Assembly (NCBI RefSeq): GCF_037975245.1
Contig: NC_092562.1
Location: 28,783,554-28,843,553, forward strand
DNA from: Apostichopus japonicus
Taxonomy: Eukaryota; Echinodermata; Holothuroidea; Aspidochirotida; Stichopodidae
Length of the DNA stretch: 60,000 nt
Direction of reading: 5' to 3'
The position numbers and the translations under genes were made by a program. Under the pieces are notes generated by a model, which had not been told where the DNA came from, did not search any database, and saw only the letters and a program-made list of their open reading frames with translations. Positions 10,709 through 18,478 of the stretch are shown piece after piece (the first letter of the stretch is position 1; every line of letters begins with the position of its first letter).

Positions 10709-11508
10709 ATTGAAATTGTAGTGAGTTGGAAAATCCAGAACAGTGATAAATCTTCCAGCCTCCACCGGGATTCAAACCCGGGCCTCCCGCTTTATATGCA
10801 GACACCCTTACCACTAGGCTATGGACGCTGATTGTATGTCCTGAGGTTTGAAACCGGTAAGGAAGGCGTTTGTCACCCGTATCGAACAATACTAGTTCTG
10901 TTTTGGTGACATATTTGCCTTACTCTAGAGGTCAAACATGATGCTAACCAACTCAAAATCATTTGTGATTCCTAAAGCCAGATCATGAAAGAGATACTTT
11001 GAACAGACTTTGTTAATGAAATGGAGGTAAACAACAAAGGCAAATGAACCGGAATTTGAACCTCGACCTCCCGCTGTATATGTGGACACCCTAACCACTA
11101 GGCTATGGACGCTGTTCTGTATATAATACAGAACAAGTAAATGCACAACTGTTCAACTCCGATGCTCATGCTTTTATTGTTGCTGAAATATAAAAGTTTG
11201 AAATCTATTCATTTTATGATTTTATTATCAAATGCCTAAATTAACGAAAATCTCCTTATCTATTATTTGTTAATAGTTTTAATTTTATTCTGTTCTAGTT
11301 ACCGATGAAGCCATCCATTGCTGATCAGCTCGTCTTCATTCTGGACCTCTTGGAAGTATTTGACATTGTCTTGGACAGTTCGGGGAGAACCGTTTTACTC
11401 TCTTACCTTGCAAACATGAAAAATGACCCTTCATGTCAGAATCACAGAGATTGGAATGATATTAAATATAGGTTGGATTTATGCCTACAGTCACTCGAAA
11501 ATGAATGA
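466..11508 (+). CDS. FANCC: Fanconi anaemia group C protein, multi-exon gene, 5' end outside window
   Basis: FANCC is a helical-repeat protein of the nuclear Fanconi core complex. With FANCE and FANCF it forms the subcomplex that brings FANCD2-FANCI to the FANCL ubiquitin ligase during DNA interstrand crosslink repair. Recognition comes from the ordered exon translations: LPNIGQLMTKL, LGYGISDYH, MVPLVRFPSCHPVVEKLL, STCVALWSSYLPALEH, PQACHEHPSISCAVDQVL and ALKALFPFD each match, in order, landmarks I recall of vertebrate FANCC. Supported exons are 466-553, 2133-2227, 3160-3270, about 4922-5114, 6366-6514, 6990-7145, 8601-8677, 9142-about 9212, 9706-9950, 10420-10575 and 11299-11508; nearly all junctions are GT-AG and phase-compatible. 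They sum to about 516 residues. Human FANCC is about 558, and roughly its first 60 residues would lie upstream of the window. One internal exon between 3270 and 4912 is probably missing or only tentatively placed. The C-terminal two exons are assigned by position and splicing more than by similarity. Confidence 0.87.
677..1079. mobile_element. hAT-type non-autonomous element (MITE), 403 bp
   Basis: Inverted termini CAGTGGCGGAGC at 677 and GCTCCGCCACTG ending at 1079 are perfect complements over 12 bp. They are flanked by an identical 8-bp duplication GTGGGGTA (669-676 and 1080-1087). CAG..CTG ends with 8-bp target duplications are the hallmark of the hAT superfamily. No transposase reading frame is present, so it would need a helper in trans. 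It sits in the FANCC intron after exon 466-553 and is GC-richer than its surroundings. Confidence 0.88.
2133..2227 (+). CDS. FANCC: FANCC exon
   Basis: Follows a pyrimidine-rich TTTCTTACAG acceptor and ends at CAA|GTACGT. With the leftover G of the previous exon it reads EGIYDRFVRCVLTLIPRNPN and onward to HWGQ, matching the vertebrate segment ending near the 'SWIQG' region. It ends in phase 0. Confidence 0.85.
2490..2792. mobile_element. TTAA-flanked MITE, family 1, copy 1 (internally deleted)
   Basis: 303 bp including TTAA at both ends (2490-2493 and 2789-2792). One end begins AAGGTGTGAACG, followed by GACTCGCGC; the other ends CAATGCCTTTAA. The interior matches the copies at 7294, 13856 and 35662 (for example AAGAAACGTCTCATG and CCCAGAAAATACACAC), but about 60 bp next to the right terminus is missing. 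TTAA target duplication is the signature of piggyBac-like transposition; no transposase is encoded. Confidence 0.82.
3160..3270 (+). CDS. FANCC: FANCC exon
   Basis: Acceptor TATTTGCAG at 3151-3159, donor CAG|GTAGGC after 3270, phase 0 at both ends, 37 codons. It contains VGEVLGYGISDYHECAIEQ, which aligns with the 'GLGYAPIDYYPGLLK' landmark of vertebrate FANCC. Confidence 0.86.
4195..4254 (+). CDS. FANCC: Tentative FANCC exon (end uncertain)
   Basis: After TTGTTCAG at 4187-4194 a short open frame reads LQLSLTNLYHVLMI and would continue directly from the preceding exon in phase 0. The joined YHECAIEQLQLSLTNLYH resembles the vertebrate run after the DYYPGLL motif. Donors could be GTATTG at 4225 or GTAGTT at 4255, both weak. 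Its end phase (0) fits an acceptor at 4921 for the next exon but not the stronger one at 4911, so this call may be wrong. Confidence 0.35.
4912..5114 (+). CDS. FANCC: FANCC exon (start uncertain, 4912 or 4922)
   Basis: A strong pyrimidine tract and CCAG end at 4911. The next usable AG ends at 4921. The donor is ACAA|GTATGT after 5114, phase 1. It encodes ISHQMVPLVRFPSCHPVVEK then SEEFLRQLLDV, matching vertebrate 'VCVPLITL..DPLVEALL' and 'PEFFEAV'. An acceptor at 4911 would require a phase-2 upstream exon; one at 4921 is phase 0. Confidence 0.83.
5357..5415 (+). repeat. C-rich then G-rich low-complexity tract
   Basis: CCCCTCCCCC is followed within about 30 bp by a run of G tracts near 5385-5411 in a FANCC intron. 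The two halves could pair as a hairpin or the G runs form a quadruplex. No coding potential. Confidence 0.5.
5739..5847 (+). repeat. AGAGTATAG / GATAGA simple tandem repeat
   Basis: Irregular tandem units of AGAGTATAG, ATAGAATA and GGATAGA fill about 100 bp of intron. Open frames on the reverse strand here are repeat artefacts. Confidence 0.7.
6366..6514 (+). CDS. FANCC: FANCC exon
   Basis: Acceptor CTCTCAAAG before 6366 and donor CTA|GTAAGT after 6514. With one base from the prior exon it reads SYFPASTCVALWSSYLPALE and on to AAELLTSSHL, matching the vertebrate 'CLWLRHLPSLEKAM' helix. It ends in phase 0. Confidence 0.88.
6990..7145 (+). CDS. FANCC: FANCC exon
   Basis: Acceptor GTTCTTCTCAG, donor CAG|GTAAGT, exactly 52 codons in phase 0. 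It begins PQACHEHPSISCAVDQVLRK and ends NPKQ. The PQAxxHP..VVDxx pattern is one of the clearest FANCC matches in the window. Confidence 0.9.
7294..7624. mobile_element. TTAA-flanked MITE, family 1, copy 2
   Basis: 331 bp including TTAA at 7294-7297 and 7621-7624. It begins AAAGGGTGTGAAGACTCGCC and ends TTCAATGCCTTTAA. The body closely matches the copy at 35662. It lies in a FANCC intron next to a SINE-like unit and has no transposase frame. Confidence 0.85.
7632..7760 (+). mobile_element. tRNA-derived SINE-like unit
   Basis: An A-box-like TGGTGTAGTGG at 7642-7652 and a B-box-like GGTTCACATTC at 7686-7696 have the internal Pol III promoter spacing of a tRNA gene. The acceptor-stem halves do not pair convincingly and there is a non-tRNA tail, so a SINE head is likelier than a functional tRNA. 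It abuts the MITE ending at 7624. The 3' limit is a guess. Confidence 0.6.
8601..8677 (+). CDS. FANCC: FANCC exon encoding an extra loop
   Basis: Acceptor TTTGTCATTAG, donor AG|GTGATA after 8677, phase 2 out. It encodes STDPLIPTELKSLETLLQVL and flanking residues. This choice of donor, rather than the nearby GTAGGT at 8674, keeps the frame open into the next exon (WLGKQALKALFPFD). The segment has no obvious counterpart in vertebrate FANCC, where KQ is followed almost directly by the ALK..FP motif. Confidence 0.65.
8848..8862 (+). repeat. Poly-G run
   Basis: About fourteen consecutive G bases in a FANCC intron. Similar G or C runs recur at 15609, 17519, 19319, 21910, 22894 and 24856. Confidence 0.7.
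9142..9212 (+). CDS. FANCC: FANCC exon (3' end uncertain: 9212 or 9254)
   Basis: Follows CTCTCTTATAG. It reads WLGKQALKALFPFDIKTQII, matching the vertebrate 'ALKTYFPY' landmark. Two GT sites end it in the required phase 1: GTCATA after 9212 and GTGATC after 9254. The shorter form gives a spacing to the next exon's HLKYLISF almost identical to human FANCC, so it is preferred although its donor is weak. Confidence 0.72.
9706..9950 (+). CDS. FANCC: FANCC exon
   Basis: Acceptor GTCTTTGTATAG at 9694-9705, strong donor TTA|GTGAGT after 9950. It encodes SISKLADHLKYLISFTSQHQ, then a region with DLWLLVVKYQHWY that parallels vertebrate 'WLQTLKHISELL' and 'WFLFIHFGGW'. It ends in phase 0. Confidence 0.85.
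10420..10575 (+). CDS. FANCC: FANCC exon
   Basis: Acceptor TTTTTTTCCCCAG, donor TTA|GTGAGT, exactly 52 codons in phase 0. It encodes KLVDLCIQCIQTDNF and LPVYHHLLMGYTVIALNNG, helical and leucine-rich as expected for the C-terminal helical repeats. Identity to vertebrate FANCC is low here. Confidence 0.78.
10677..10710. repeat. (TA)n microsatellite, possible SINE tail
   Basis: A near-perfect TA repeat lies at the 3' side of the reverse-strand SINE-like unit at 10711-10835 and may be its tail. Confidence 0.8.
10711..10835 (-). mobile_element. tRNA-derived SINE, reverse strand
   Basis: Read on the minus strand, the A box TAGCCTAGTGG (10821-10811) and B box GGTTTGAATCC (10778-10768) fit Pol III consensus, preceded by GCGTCCA. 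The same head recurs at 11050-11115. The 3' side continues into a non-tRNA segment and a TA repeat. Confidence 0.72.
10985..11116 (-). mobile_element. tRNA-derived SINE head, reverse strand, second copy
   Basis: The A box TAGCCTAGTGG (11105-11095) is identical to the neighbouring copy, with B box GGTTCAAATTC (11062-11052). The tRNA-like heads are about 80% alike, but the tails diverge after the B box, so the 3' boundary is approximate. It lies in the last FANCC intron. Confidence 0.68.
11299..11508 (+). CDS. FANCC: FANCC last coding exon
   Basis: Acceptor TTCTGTTCTAG before 11299, phase 0, 69 codons and TGA. It encodes SIADQLVFILDLLEVFDIVL and ends LCLQSLENE. Leucine-rich helical character and in-frame joining support it; direct similarity to vertebrate FANCC is weak. 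Confidence 0.75.
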   Translation, partial: LPMKPSIADQLVFILDLLEVFDIVLDSSGRTVLLSYLANMKNDPSCQNHRDWNDIKYRLDLCLQSLENE

Positions 11509-11514
11509 GTACTA

Positions 11515-11541
11515 CAGAGACAGACAGACAGACAGACAGAT
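11515..11541 (+). repeat. (ACAG)n microsatellite in FANCC 3' UTR
   Basis: Six or so ACAG units begin just after the FANCC stop codon. Confidence 0.8.
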
Positions 11542-11725
11542 AATGGATGAGGTCCCACTAATCACATACAAGATAGATAACTGGACCAGCAGATGGAACA
11601 CTGTCAACTGCAAAGGAATTGGACGCGACCTTCTTGAATTCCATTTGGAACTTAAAACTTCTGTGAGATTTACATTGAGAGGGCCTGATGTTAGAAGAAG
11701 CTTACAAATTCATGATTAATAAGTG

Positions 11726-11731
11726 AATAAA
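11726..11731 (+). promoter_or_regulatory. Candidate FANCC polyadenylation signal
   Basis: The canonical hexamer AATAAA lies about 220 bp after the FANCC stop codon. It is the first one downstream and gives a compact 3' UTR. Confidence 0.55.
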
Positions 11732-13855
11732 AACAATTCATAGGAAACTATGTTAAGACAAAAAAGTAGATGTCGTTCTGGTGACAGTTTTTCAAGAAAG
11801 GAAAAGGCTGTGCTCGTCATTGTAACTGTATTGGTAAATTTTGATTTATGCTGATAGCTTCTCCATCCATATGTGATTCAGTGGGTGAGGTGAGTGGGGG
11901 AGGGGGTGGCATGTGATGGAGGAACATAAACAAAATCTTCTTGTGTGTAGTTTTTTTTATTACTCTTTGGCTTCCCAAACTTGTTTGCTCTTTTTTCAGC
12001 CTGTATATTGTTCTCTGTGTGATCATCTCAGGCTATTTACGGCTGTTTATTATTGTGTAGAGTAAGGGTGATATTCGTGGTCTAAACTGTAGCATGGATG
12101 TCTTATAAACCACTCAAAAATTGAAACATCGTGGTCCTGGCTATCTTGTATCACTTTTGGCAAGATAACTTATGAGAGAGAATGAGAATGGTCCAAAGAC
12201 TAAAAATCCCCATGTCGGACAATTTTCTGAATTTTATGAACCATATTGTGTATCAAGTTCAGATGTCTTGTTCTTAAATGCTTCCCTCTATTTTAATAGA
12301 AGCCGTGAAGGTAGTTTGTTGAGGTGATCCCTGGCAGGGTGCAATGTGCAGTAATATTTTGGGGAATATTATCTCTGTTGCATGTAAGGACTTTTATATT
12401 TTATACAAATTTCTATTTGAGAATAGTTTTGGAAATAACTTTCCCTCTGGTATTTACACCATAATGTGTGTATGCGTTTTATTTTCAAATTGGAGCAGCT
12501 ATGATGTCATAAGCTGAATTAAATCTTGGAAAAACTACATCCCTAAATGGGTGTTTCAATTTATATATATGTGGATGATGGTTTGACTAGATCATGATTT
12601 CAGTGTCCAGCAGAAGGGAAAGGGATATAAAATGGTGAAGGGAGGGGTAGGGCAAAGGGGCTTGACAAGGAGGGGTATCTAGGGGAGATGAAGGGGAAGA
12701 GGGCGGTCATTTTGGTGGAGGAACAATTGATAAATGTTTCAATGTCATTTGTCTTTCTCAGAAATTTAAAGCAACAATGTATTCGAATACAATATGCAAA
12801 TTGTTAAACTTGCTAATGAATATTCATAGCCATGTACAACATGTTGTACTGAGTGTCGTTTGATGTTTGGATGAGAAAACCGTGACTGGATCCCGGCTGG
12901 GTTTCCAGCTTCTTCTTACATCTGTATCGGACCCCCCTCCTCCCACCCCACCCCTTCTCATATCTTCATTAGACCCCCTCCTCCCACCTCACCCCCAATA
13001 TGCTAGATAGACCAAAATTGTCAGCTATGTTCTCACTTTTATTCTTTTTGACAGTATATTTCAGAGTAGTATCATACCTCAGTGAGACATTTAAATCACC
13101 TTGCGTAATCCTCCCAAAATGTGTGCGAATAATCTGAGCTAATACCTTAGAGGCTGATCCAGCAAGAAAGCAGTTTTTAGGATTATTTTAACATTTCTAG
13201 GTAAATGACGGTAAAGAAATTGGAAGCAGTATTTACGATCTTTAACCTTGGGAATTTGATGTGTTGTAAATTATTCGATAGTGTGGGAGGAAGTTTTCTA
13301 AATATAGCAGGAACTCAAATGAATTGTATTGGTGTTAATTTCATTCTCGTCATAATAATGTCATGTTTTTATCTATAGTGACAGGGAATGCTCTGGTTTC
13401 GGGATACATTCGATAAAGCTGTATTAAATGGAAACCTTTGAGTCAATCTCTGGAGATTACTCGATGTAGCCGGGAGATCATTATTGTGTTTTAGGCTATT
13501 TCAGTCTTCATGTAACAAGTATTGTGTGTGTGTGGGTGTGATCGGAAGGTGTAATCAAAGTTAAAGCAATTAGATTCAATATTGAGAGTGCCTTTATTCT
13601 CTCATATAATTTAAAGTTTATGGCATGTAGGACTTATGTTCGCAATCAATGTCAACCACAAATACTGACAATTTTGGATTGAAAATTACTCTCCATGCAA
13701 TAATTTCAAACCCTCCACATGATGCTTCACAAACATGGCAAGAATAGACGGGGAAAAATCTATAATCCAAGTCAACATTTTATTTCAGTACTTTCTACTG
13801 GTCTTTCAATTTTCTAATTTATAAATTATATTTCAGTTTAACATTTTTTTGTTTT
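11732..13855. other. Intergenic, no gene seen
   Basis: AT-rich unique-looking DNA with a G-rich purine tract near 12600-12720 and two C-rich tracts near 12929-12995 (CCCCCCTCCTCCCACC type). No coding exon is supported. Confidence 0.6.
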
Positions 13856-14212
13856 TTAAAGGCATTGAAGACTCGCCCCAAACCGCGTGCGGCCATCTGC
13901 AAAAGTTAACTTTCTGTTGCTTGCAAGTGACGTTTTATTCGTGTCGCTACAAAATGCAGACAGTAATGAAACGTGATACCTTAATTGTTATCTTTAGATG
14001 GACCTGAGATGTCCATCGCTGTATCGTTTGTATTGACCGCAGCTGTATGTCGGACTGTACACTGGTGTCTAATTACCGACGGTAGCAAGCTGTGTGTGTG
14101 TATTTTCTGGGGTCGATGGTGGTGTCTAACACTTCTGTTACACCTCATTCAAAACTATGTCAAATTACCGGCATTAGACGTTTCTTTTTGCCCGAGTCTT
14201 CACACCCTTTAA
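13856..14212. mobile_element. TTAA-flanked MITE, family 1, copy 3 (inverted, full length)
   Basis: 357 bp including TTAA at both ends. Terminal AGGCATTGAAGACTCGCC at the left is mirrored by CGAGTCTTCACACCCT at the right. It is inverted relative to the copies at 7294 and 35662. A 75-codon open frame inside it is also carried by other copies only in broken form, so it is not taken as a gene. Confidence 0.88.
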
Positions 14213-15692
14213 ATGTGCATCGATGAAAGATGAAAATCTCCATTAAGGGTTTGAAACAGTCAAACTTTGGGAATGCCTGATGCATACCACGACCTTTGAC
14301 CCTGATGTATTAGAGACATCATTGATGGGACGATGGCACCAAAGTGCTTCTTGAACATAAGTGACCATTATTTAACTTTATAGCATATTTGGGGACAATA
14401 CTGATGCTATTTATTTCAAATGCTCTCAATCCGCACAATGATTGTGACTATTTTATTCAATTCTCACGAATGAAAAACAATTTTTGTGGTATATAATATG
14501 GTCTATACAGACCCACTGATAACTAGCTAGCAGCAAAGTTAAATGGCCATGTTGGATATTTTGAGGGATATAGTTCTTGCATCAACTGTACGTGAAAGAT
14601 CCGCGGCAATTTAGAGCATATGTATTGAGTTCAGCCTTTCCCCACATGTGTATATATAAACCTTTTGTAAATGTTATCAGAACTTTAAAAATTCTTAGTT
14701 CAGTCCAGCTGGCCCCAAAGTTTTGGAAGGTAAACAAACGTTTTCAATAATTCTTTCATGTAAGTTTACTAGACCATCCTGATTATTCCCAGACGACATT
14801 GAGGTGTATGTGCTAAGTTAAGACAATAAAATGACTCATTGAGATCAAAAGCCATGACTAAGGCTAGGATCAACATCTCAGACAAATCTTGATCATTGGT
14901 GACCATTATCTGACGTTTCTAGCATATTTTGTGGAGAATAGCTGATGCTGACCAGGCAACAATATCACGAATCCGTCATTCGGTAGTAGGGATGAATGAC
15001 AGGCTGATCAGCCCCAGACTGATTTTATTTTATGAACGCCTATAATAACAGCTAGTGTTTATACTGTACACACAGAAACCACATGTCTATACATACTCTG
15101 TATTTATATCATAGTCCATAAACTTCCGATGGTCGAACAGGTGTTGGTATAGAGGCCGTGACACCCTGTTGAAAGTGTAAGATATAAGAGTGGCCTCCCA
15201 GAATCATATATGAATTTGGAAAAAAAGTAAAAGAATGGAATCTGCCAATATTTGTGCCAATATCAGTTTCAGATAACTTACGTAGCTAGCTAGGGTGATG
15301 CATTCACAGCCTAACCAATGTCATGATACAACTGTTACCGCAAGTAAGAGGTGCACTCCAAAAAAATTAATACTGGTTTGGCCTTATCAATGAAATTAAA
15401 AGTTTAAGGATGGAAGGTGTATTTGTATTTGATAACTGAGAACATGTACTCAAAAAAAGAGAGAAAAATATGGATTGAATGTAATTATAAATCACAACCC
15501 AGCTATGCAAATTTAACAAAAGTTGACTACTGAATGCTGCAGATCTTGATATGGTGTATTAACAAATAGTATATTGATAGAGGAGGTGCATGGAAGAGGG
15601 ATTGGGGAGGGGGGGGGGGGTTGGGTAGAGAGAGAACTGAGAAGGTTGGAGTGAGGGACAAAGACTTGGCAGTGAAAATTCATGTAAGGGAA
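14213..15692. other. Intergenic; two copies of a short dispersed repeat
   Basis: Segments near 14361-14412 and 14899-14953 are related (GTGACCATTAT, then TAGCATATTTTG or TAGCATATTTGG, then CTGATGCT). A third related piece is at 45818-45845. A poly-G run lies at 15609-15620. No coding exon is supported. Confidence 0.5.
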
Positions 15693-16035
15693 ATTTTGCT
15701 AGTAGTGTTGGTATGAATATTCACTGATGATGTCCTGTTAAATACTATATCCTGTGTTTCTATAGGGCATCTCTCACATTCTCCTCTGCCACCCACCATT
15801 GATGCGTCCATTCCTGTGCTGCCTGCTCACTCTCCTACATGTAGGGTTATTTTGCTAGTAGTGTTGGTATTTATATTCATGATGTCCTGTTAAATACTAT
15901 TTCCTGTGTTTCTAGCTGATTTCTCACATTCTCCCCTGCCACCAACCATTGATGCTTCCATCACTGTGCATGCGCACTCCCCGACATGTAGGAGTTATTT
16001 TGCTTGTAATTTTGGTATGAATATTCATGATTCTA
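15693..16035. repeat. Tandem repeat, period about 150 bp, 2.3 copies
   Basis: The unit starting AATTTTGCTAGTAGTGTTGG at about 15695 recurs at about 15847 and, partly, at about 15997. Copies share CCTGTTAAATACTAT and CACCATTGATGC and differ by small indels. Confidence 0.85.
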
Positions 16036-17500
16036 CATAACTTTGAAGACACTGCACTGAATTTGTTTCATACGTATCCCATTTGATGGAGGAAGCTAGG
16101 GAATTAATGGGTGAGGGAAGCAAAGGGAAAAGTTTGGACCAAGGGTATTTCACCCATCATTGCAGCAATCATGGACTTTATCCATGTCTCTACTACCCAG
16201 ATAACACCTACAGCTTGTAACTCAATGTTAATGGATGTTAAACACACCAAGTTAAATATTGCATATATGTAGATCTGCACTGCTACATTCAAGTTGTTTG
16301 CTATATATACTAGATGTATGTACAAGACTTTGTGCCTGCCAACCTTCACTGGGTGAAGGTTAGACTCTAACTGTTATCAACCATGTATCTTGTCTACCAG
16401 AGTTTACATGCATACAATTATTCTTTCTTTGTTTTACACACCAAATTATATCATGTTTAATCTCCTAGTTTCGTTTTCTGGAGTACAATGTCCGTTCTAA
16501 TATCCTATGACATTTTAATCTTAATGTTTCATAGTCAATGTATCTTTCACAAGCGTACATACACTAATAGCTACAGTATACATTAATGCTATCTTCCGTG
16601 AAGTAGGCACTTAATATATGCATACAATGGTATGTGTTACTACCTAGAAGAGATAAGGTTATCTGTGTACAGTTGAATGATTACCAGACGATGGCTCTGT
16701 TAATTACATGCTATAAGAATATAATTCAAAACCCTCCAGTGGGTGGAGAAAACATTTTGTTGTTGTGCTTTATAGTACACAGCATTGGTGAGTTTGAGTA
16801 AAATTGGGCTCTCCAACTTGTCAACAGAGGGCCCAGTCATACCCTACTGTACCTCAAGTTGCGTGCTCGGTACAGGTTAAAGATCTCCGAATTAAAGTAA
16901 CGCGATCGTGTGAATGCATTCACACACTGACATGCTGGGGGGGGGTGTGGGGGTGGGAGGAGCTCAAGGTTCCACTTGTTACAATTCCACTTGTTACTGA
17001 ATGCAAAACATGCTTTAGGGGAAACATAAATTAAGGTCCTTAAAAACAATTTGTTTGACTTGAAACTTTGAAAATATGATTTTTTCAAAAGAGGTATTTT
17101 TTAATAATTACGACCAATATTGTATCTACTACCATTGATCAACTGATGGTAACATTAAGATCTTTCCGTCAAATAGTGCGGCTGGACAAGTTTCGTTGAA
17201 CTAGAGAGGAGGACCATGGTGAGAGCCTAGAGAGATCCATTATCAGTTCTCCCTTTGAGAATTATAGTGTTAAATAAATTATCATCATATGTAATTCCCT
17301 CACTTTAATAAAAAAAAAATATTCAAAAAAATGACAAAACAGAATCATGATTCTCCATTCAATGTCTATATTTATACATCAGACAAGCAGCCAAATATCA
17401 TGCCCATGCAAACATGGCACAAAAGACTATTTTTTGCATTTATCTGCATGAATACTGTACAAACTTTATAATCAAAATCTTTTGTTGATATCACAGCCAT
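16036..17500. other. Intergenic, no gene seen
   Basis: AT-rich with a G-rich tract at 16937-16960. Short open frames show no recognisable domain or splice context. Confidence 0.55.
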
Positions 17501-18478
17501 TTAAAGGTGCACTACAACCCCCCCCCCCAAAAGCCTTTACTCAAGGGAGGGGATTGGATTCATTAGTAAATCCTAAAAAATGTCAATAAATTGCCTTTCA
17601 TTAAATAAAACAAACTTGGTATCGCTGGTACGGTCTAGAATCATAACAGTTAGTCTAGAAATACATCAATGTAGGAAGCATACTACAGTAACTACCCTTT
17701 CTTGGCAGTAAAAATAATTTTTCCTGAATCAGTGAAGAAAATGGATTATTAACAGTTTGTAAGTTGTACAGGTCTCATGGTTGCTTCATAAACCATTAAT
17801 TTTGTGATGCCTTTCTTTCTGCCTTTCGCCCAGTCCTTGGTCGATACTTTTGGAATCAATATTAAAACTATTCAACCTTTACCGGAAAAGAACACGTGGC
17901 TTAAGACACTCTTCACTGAATCTATTTTAATCAGTTCTTTAGCATTTTTAACTTTTTGGGGAAAAACCCCCAGACACTAGATGATTTAGTGCCCAATGTT
18001 GTTGATAATTGACAGGCACATCTTGAATGGCATATACTACTAATGGAGTGTATTGCTTCCATGACAGTATCAATGCTTTACCAGTGGCATTTAGCTGAAG
18101 TTGTGTCTTTGTACGGAAGAAATAATAACTAATTGAGACAAATAAAACCCCTTTTTTCATCTATGAGTGAAGAAGGGTTTGGGGATGTGTGTTTCTGCTG
18201 CTGGATTCCAACATCTCCGAGGCTCTGAAACCAGTTAGGAGTACGATCTAATGTTGTCAGAAATGAAAAGGTTGAAGAAATAAGGCCGCTTTCAAAAACT
18301 CATGAACAAGACAAACATATCAGAAAAAAGTTGTCATTTATTTAGATTTTAGTCACCAGAGAAAGGAATAATTCTGTCTTTAACTTTTCCTCCCCTTCCC
18401 CCAACCTCCCGCCCCATACTCCCCTGACTATCAGGAATTGATCACCATGGAAATGATGTTATTGCAGTGCACCTTTAA
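17501..18478. mobile_element. TTAA-flanked non-autonomous element, family 2, 978 bp
   Basis: TTAA at 17501-17504 is followed by AGGTGCACTACAA. The right end is TTGCAGTGCACCT followed by TTAA at 18475-18478. The 13-bp inverted termini match at 12 positions. TTAA duplication suggests piggyBac-like mobilisation. The terminal sequence is unrelated to family 1. The interior carries no transposase frame. Confidence 0.78.

Noticed and set aside
10768-10832. Functional tRNA gene on the minus strand
   Set aside because: A second copy with the same head and a different tail lies 230 bp away, indicating a SINE rather than a tRNA gene.
13985-14212. 75-codon protein gene
   Set aside because: Lies entirely within a TTAA MITE; other copies of the element break the frame.
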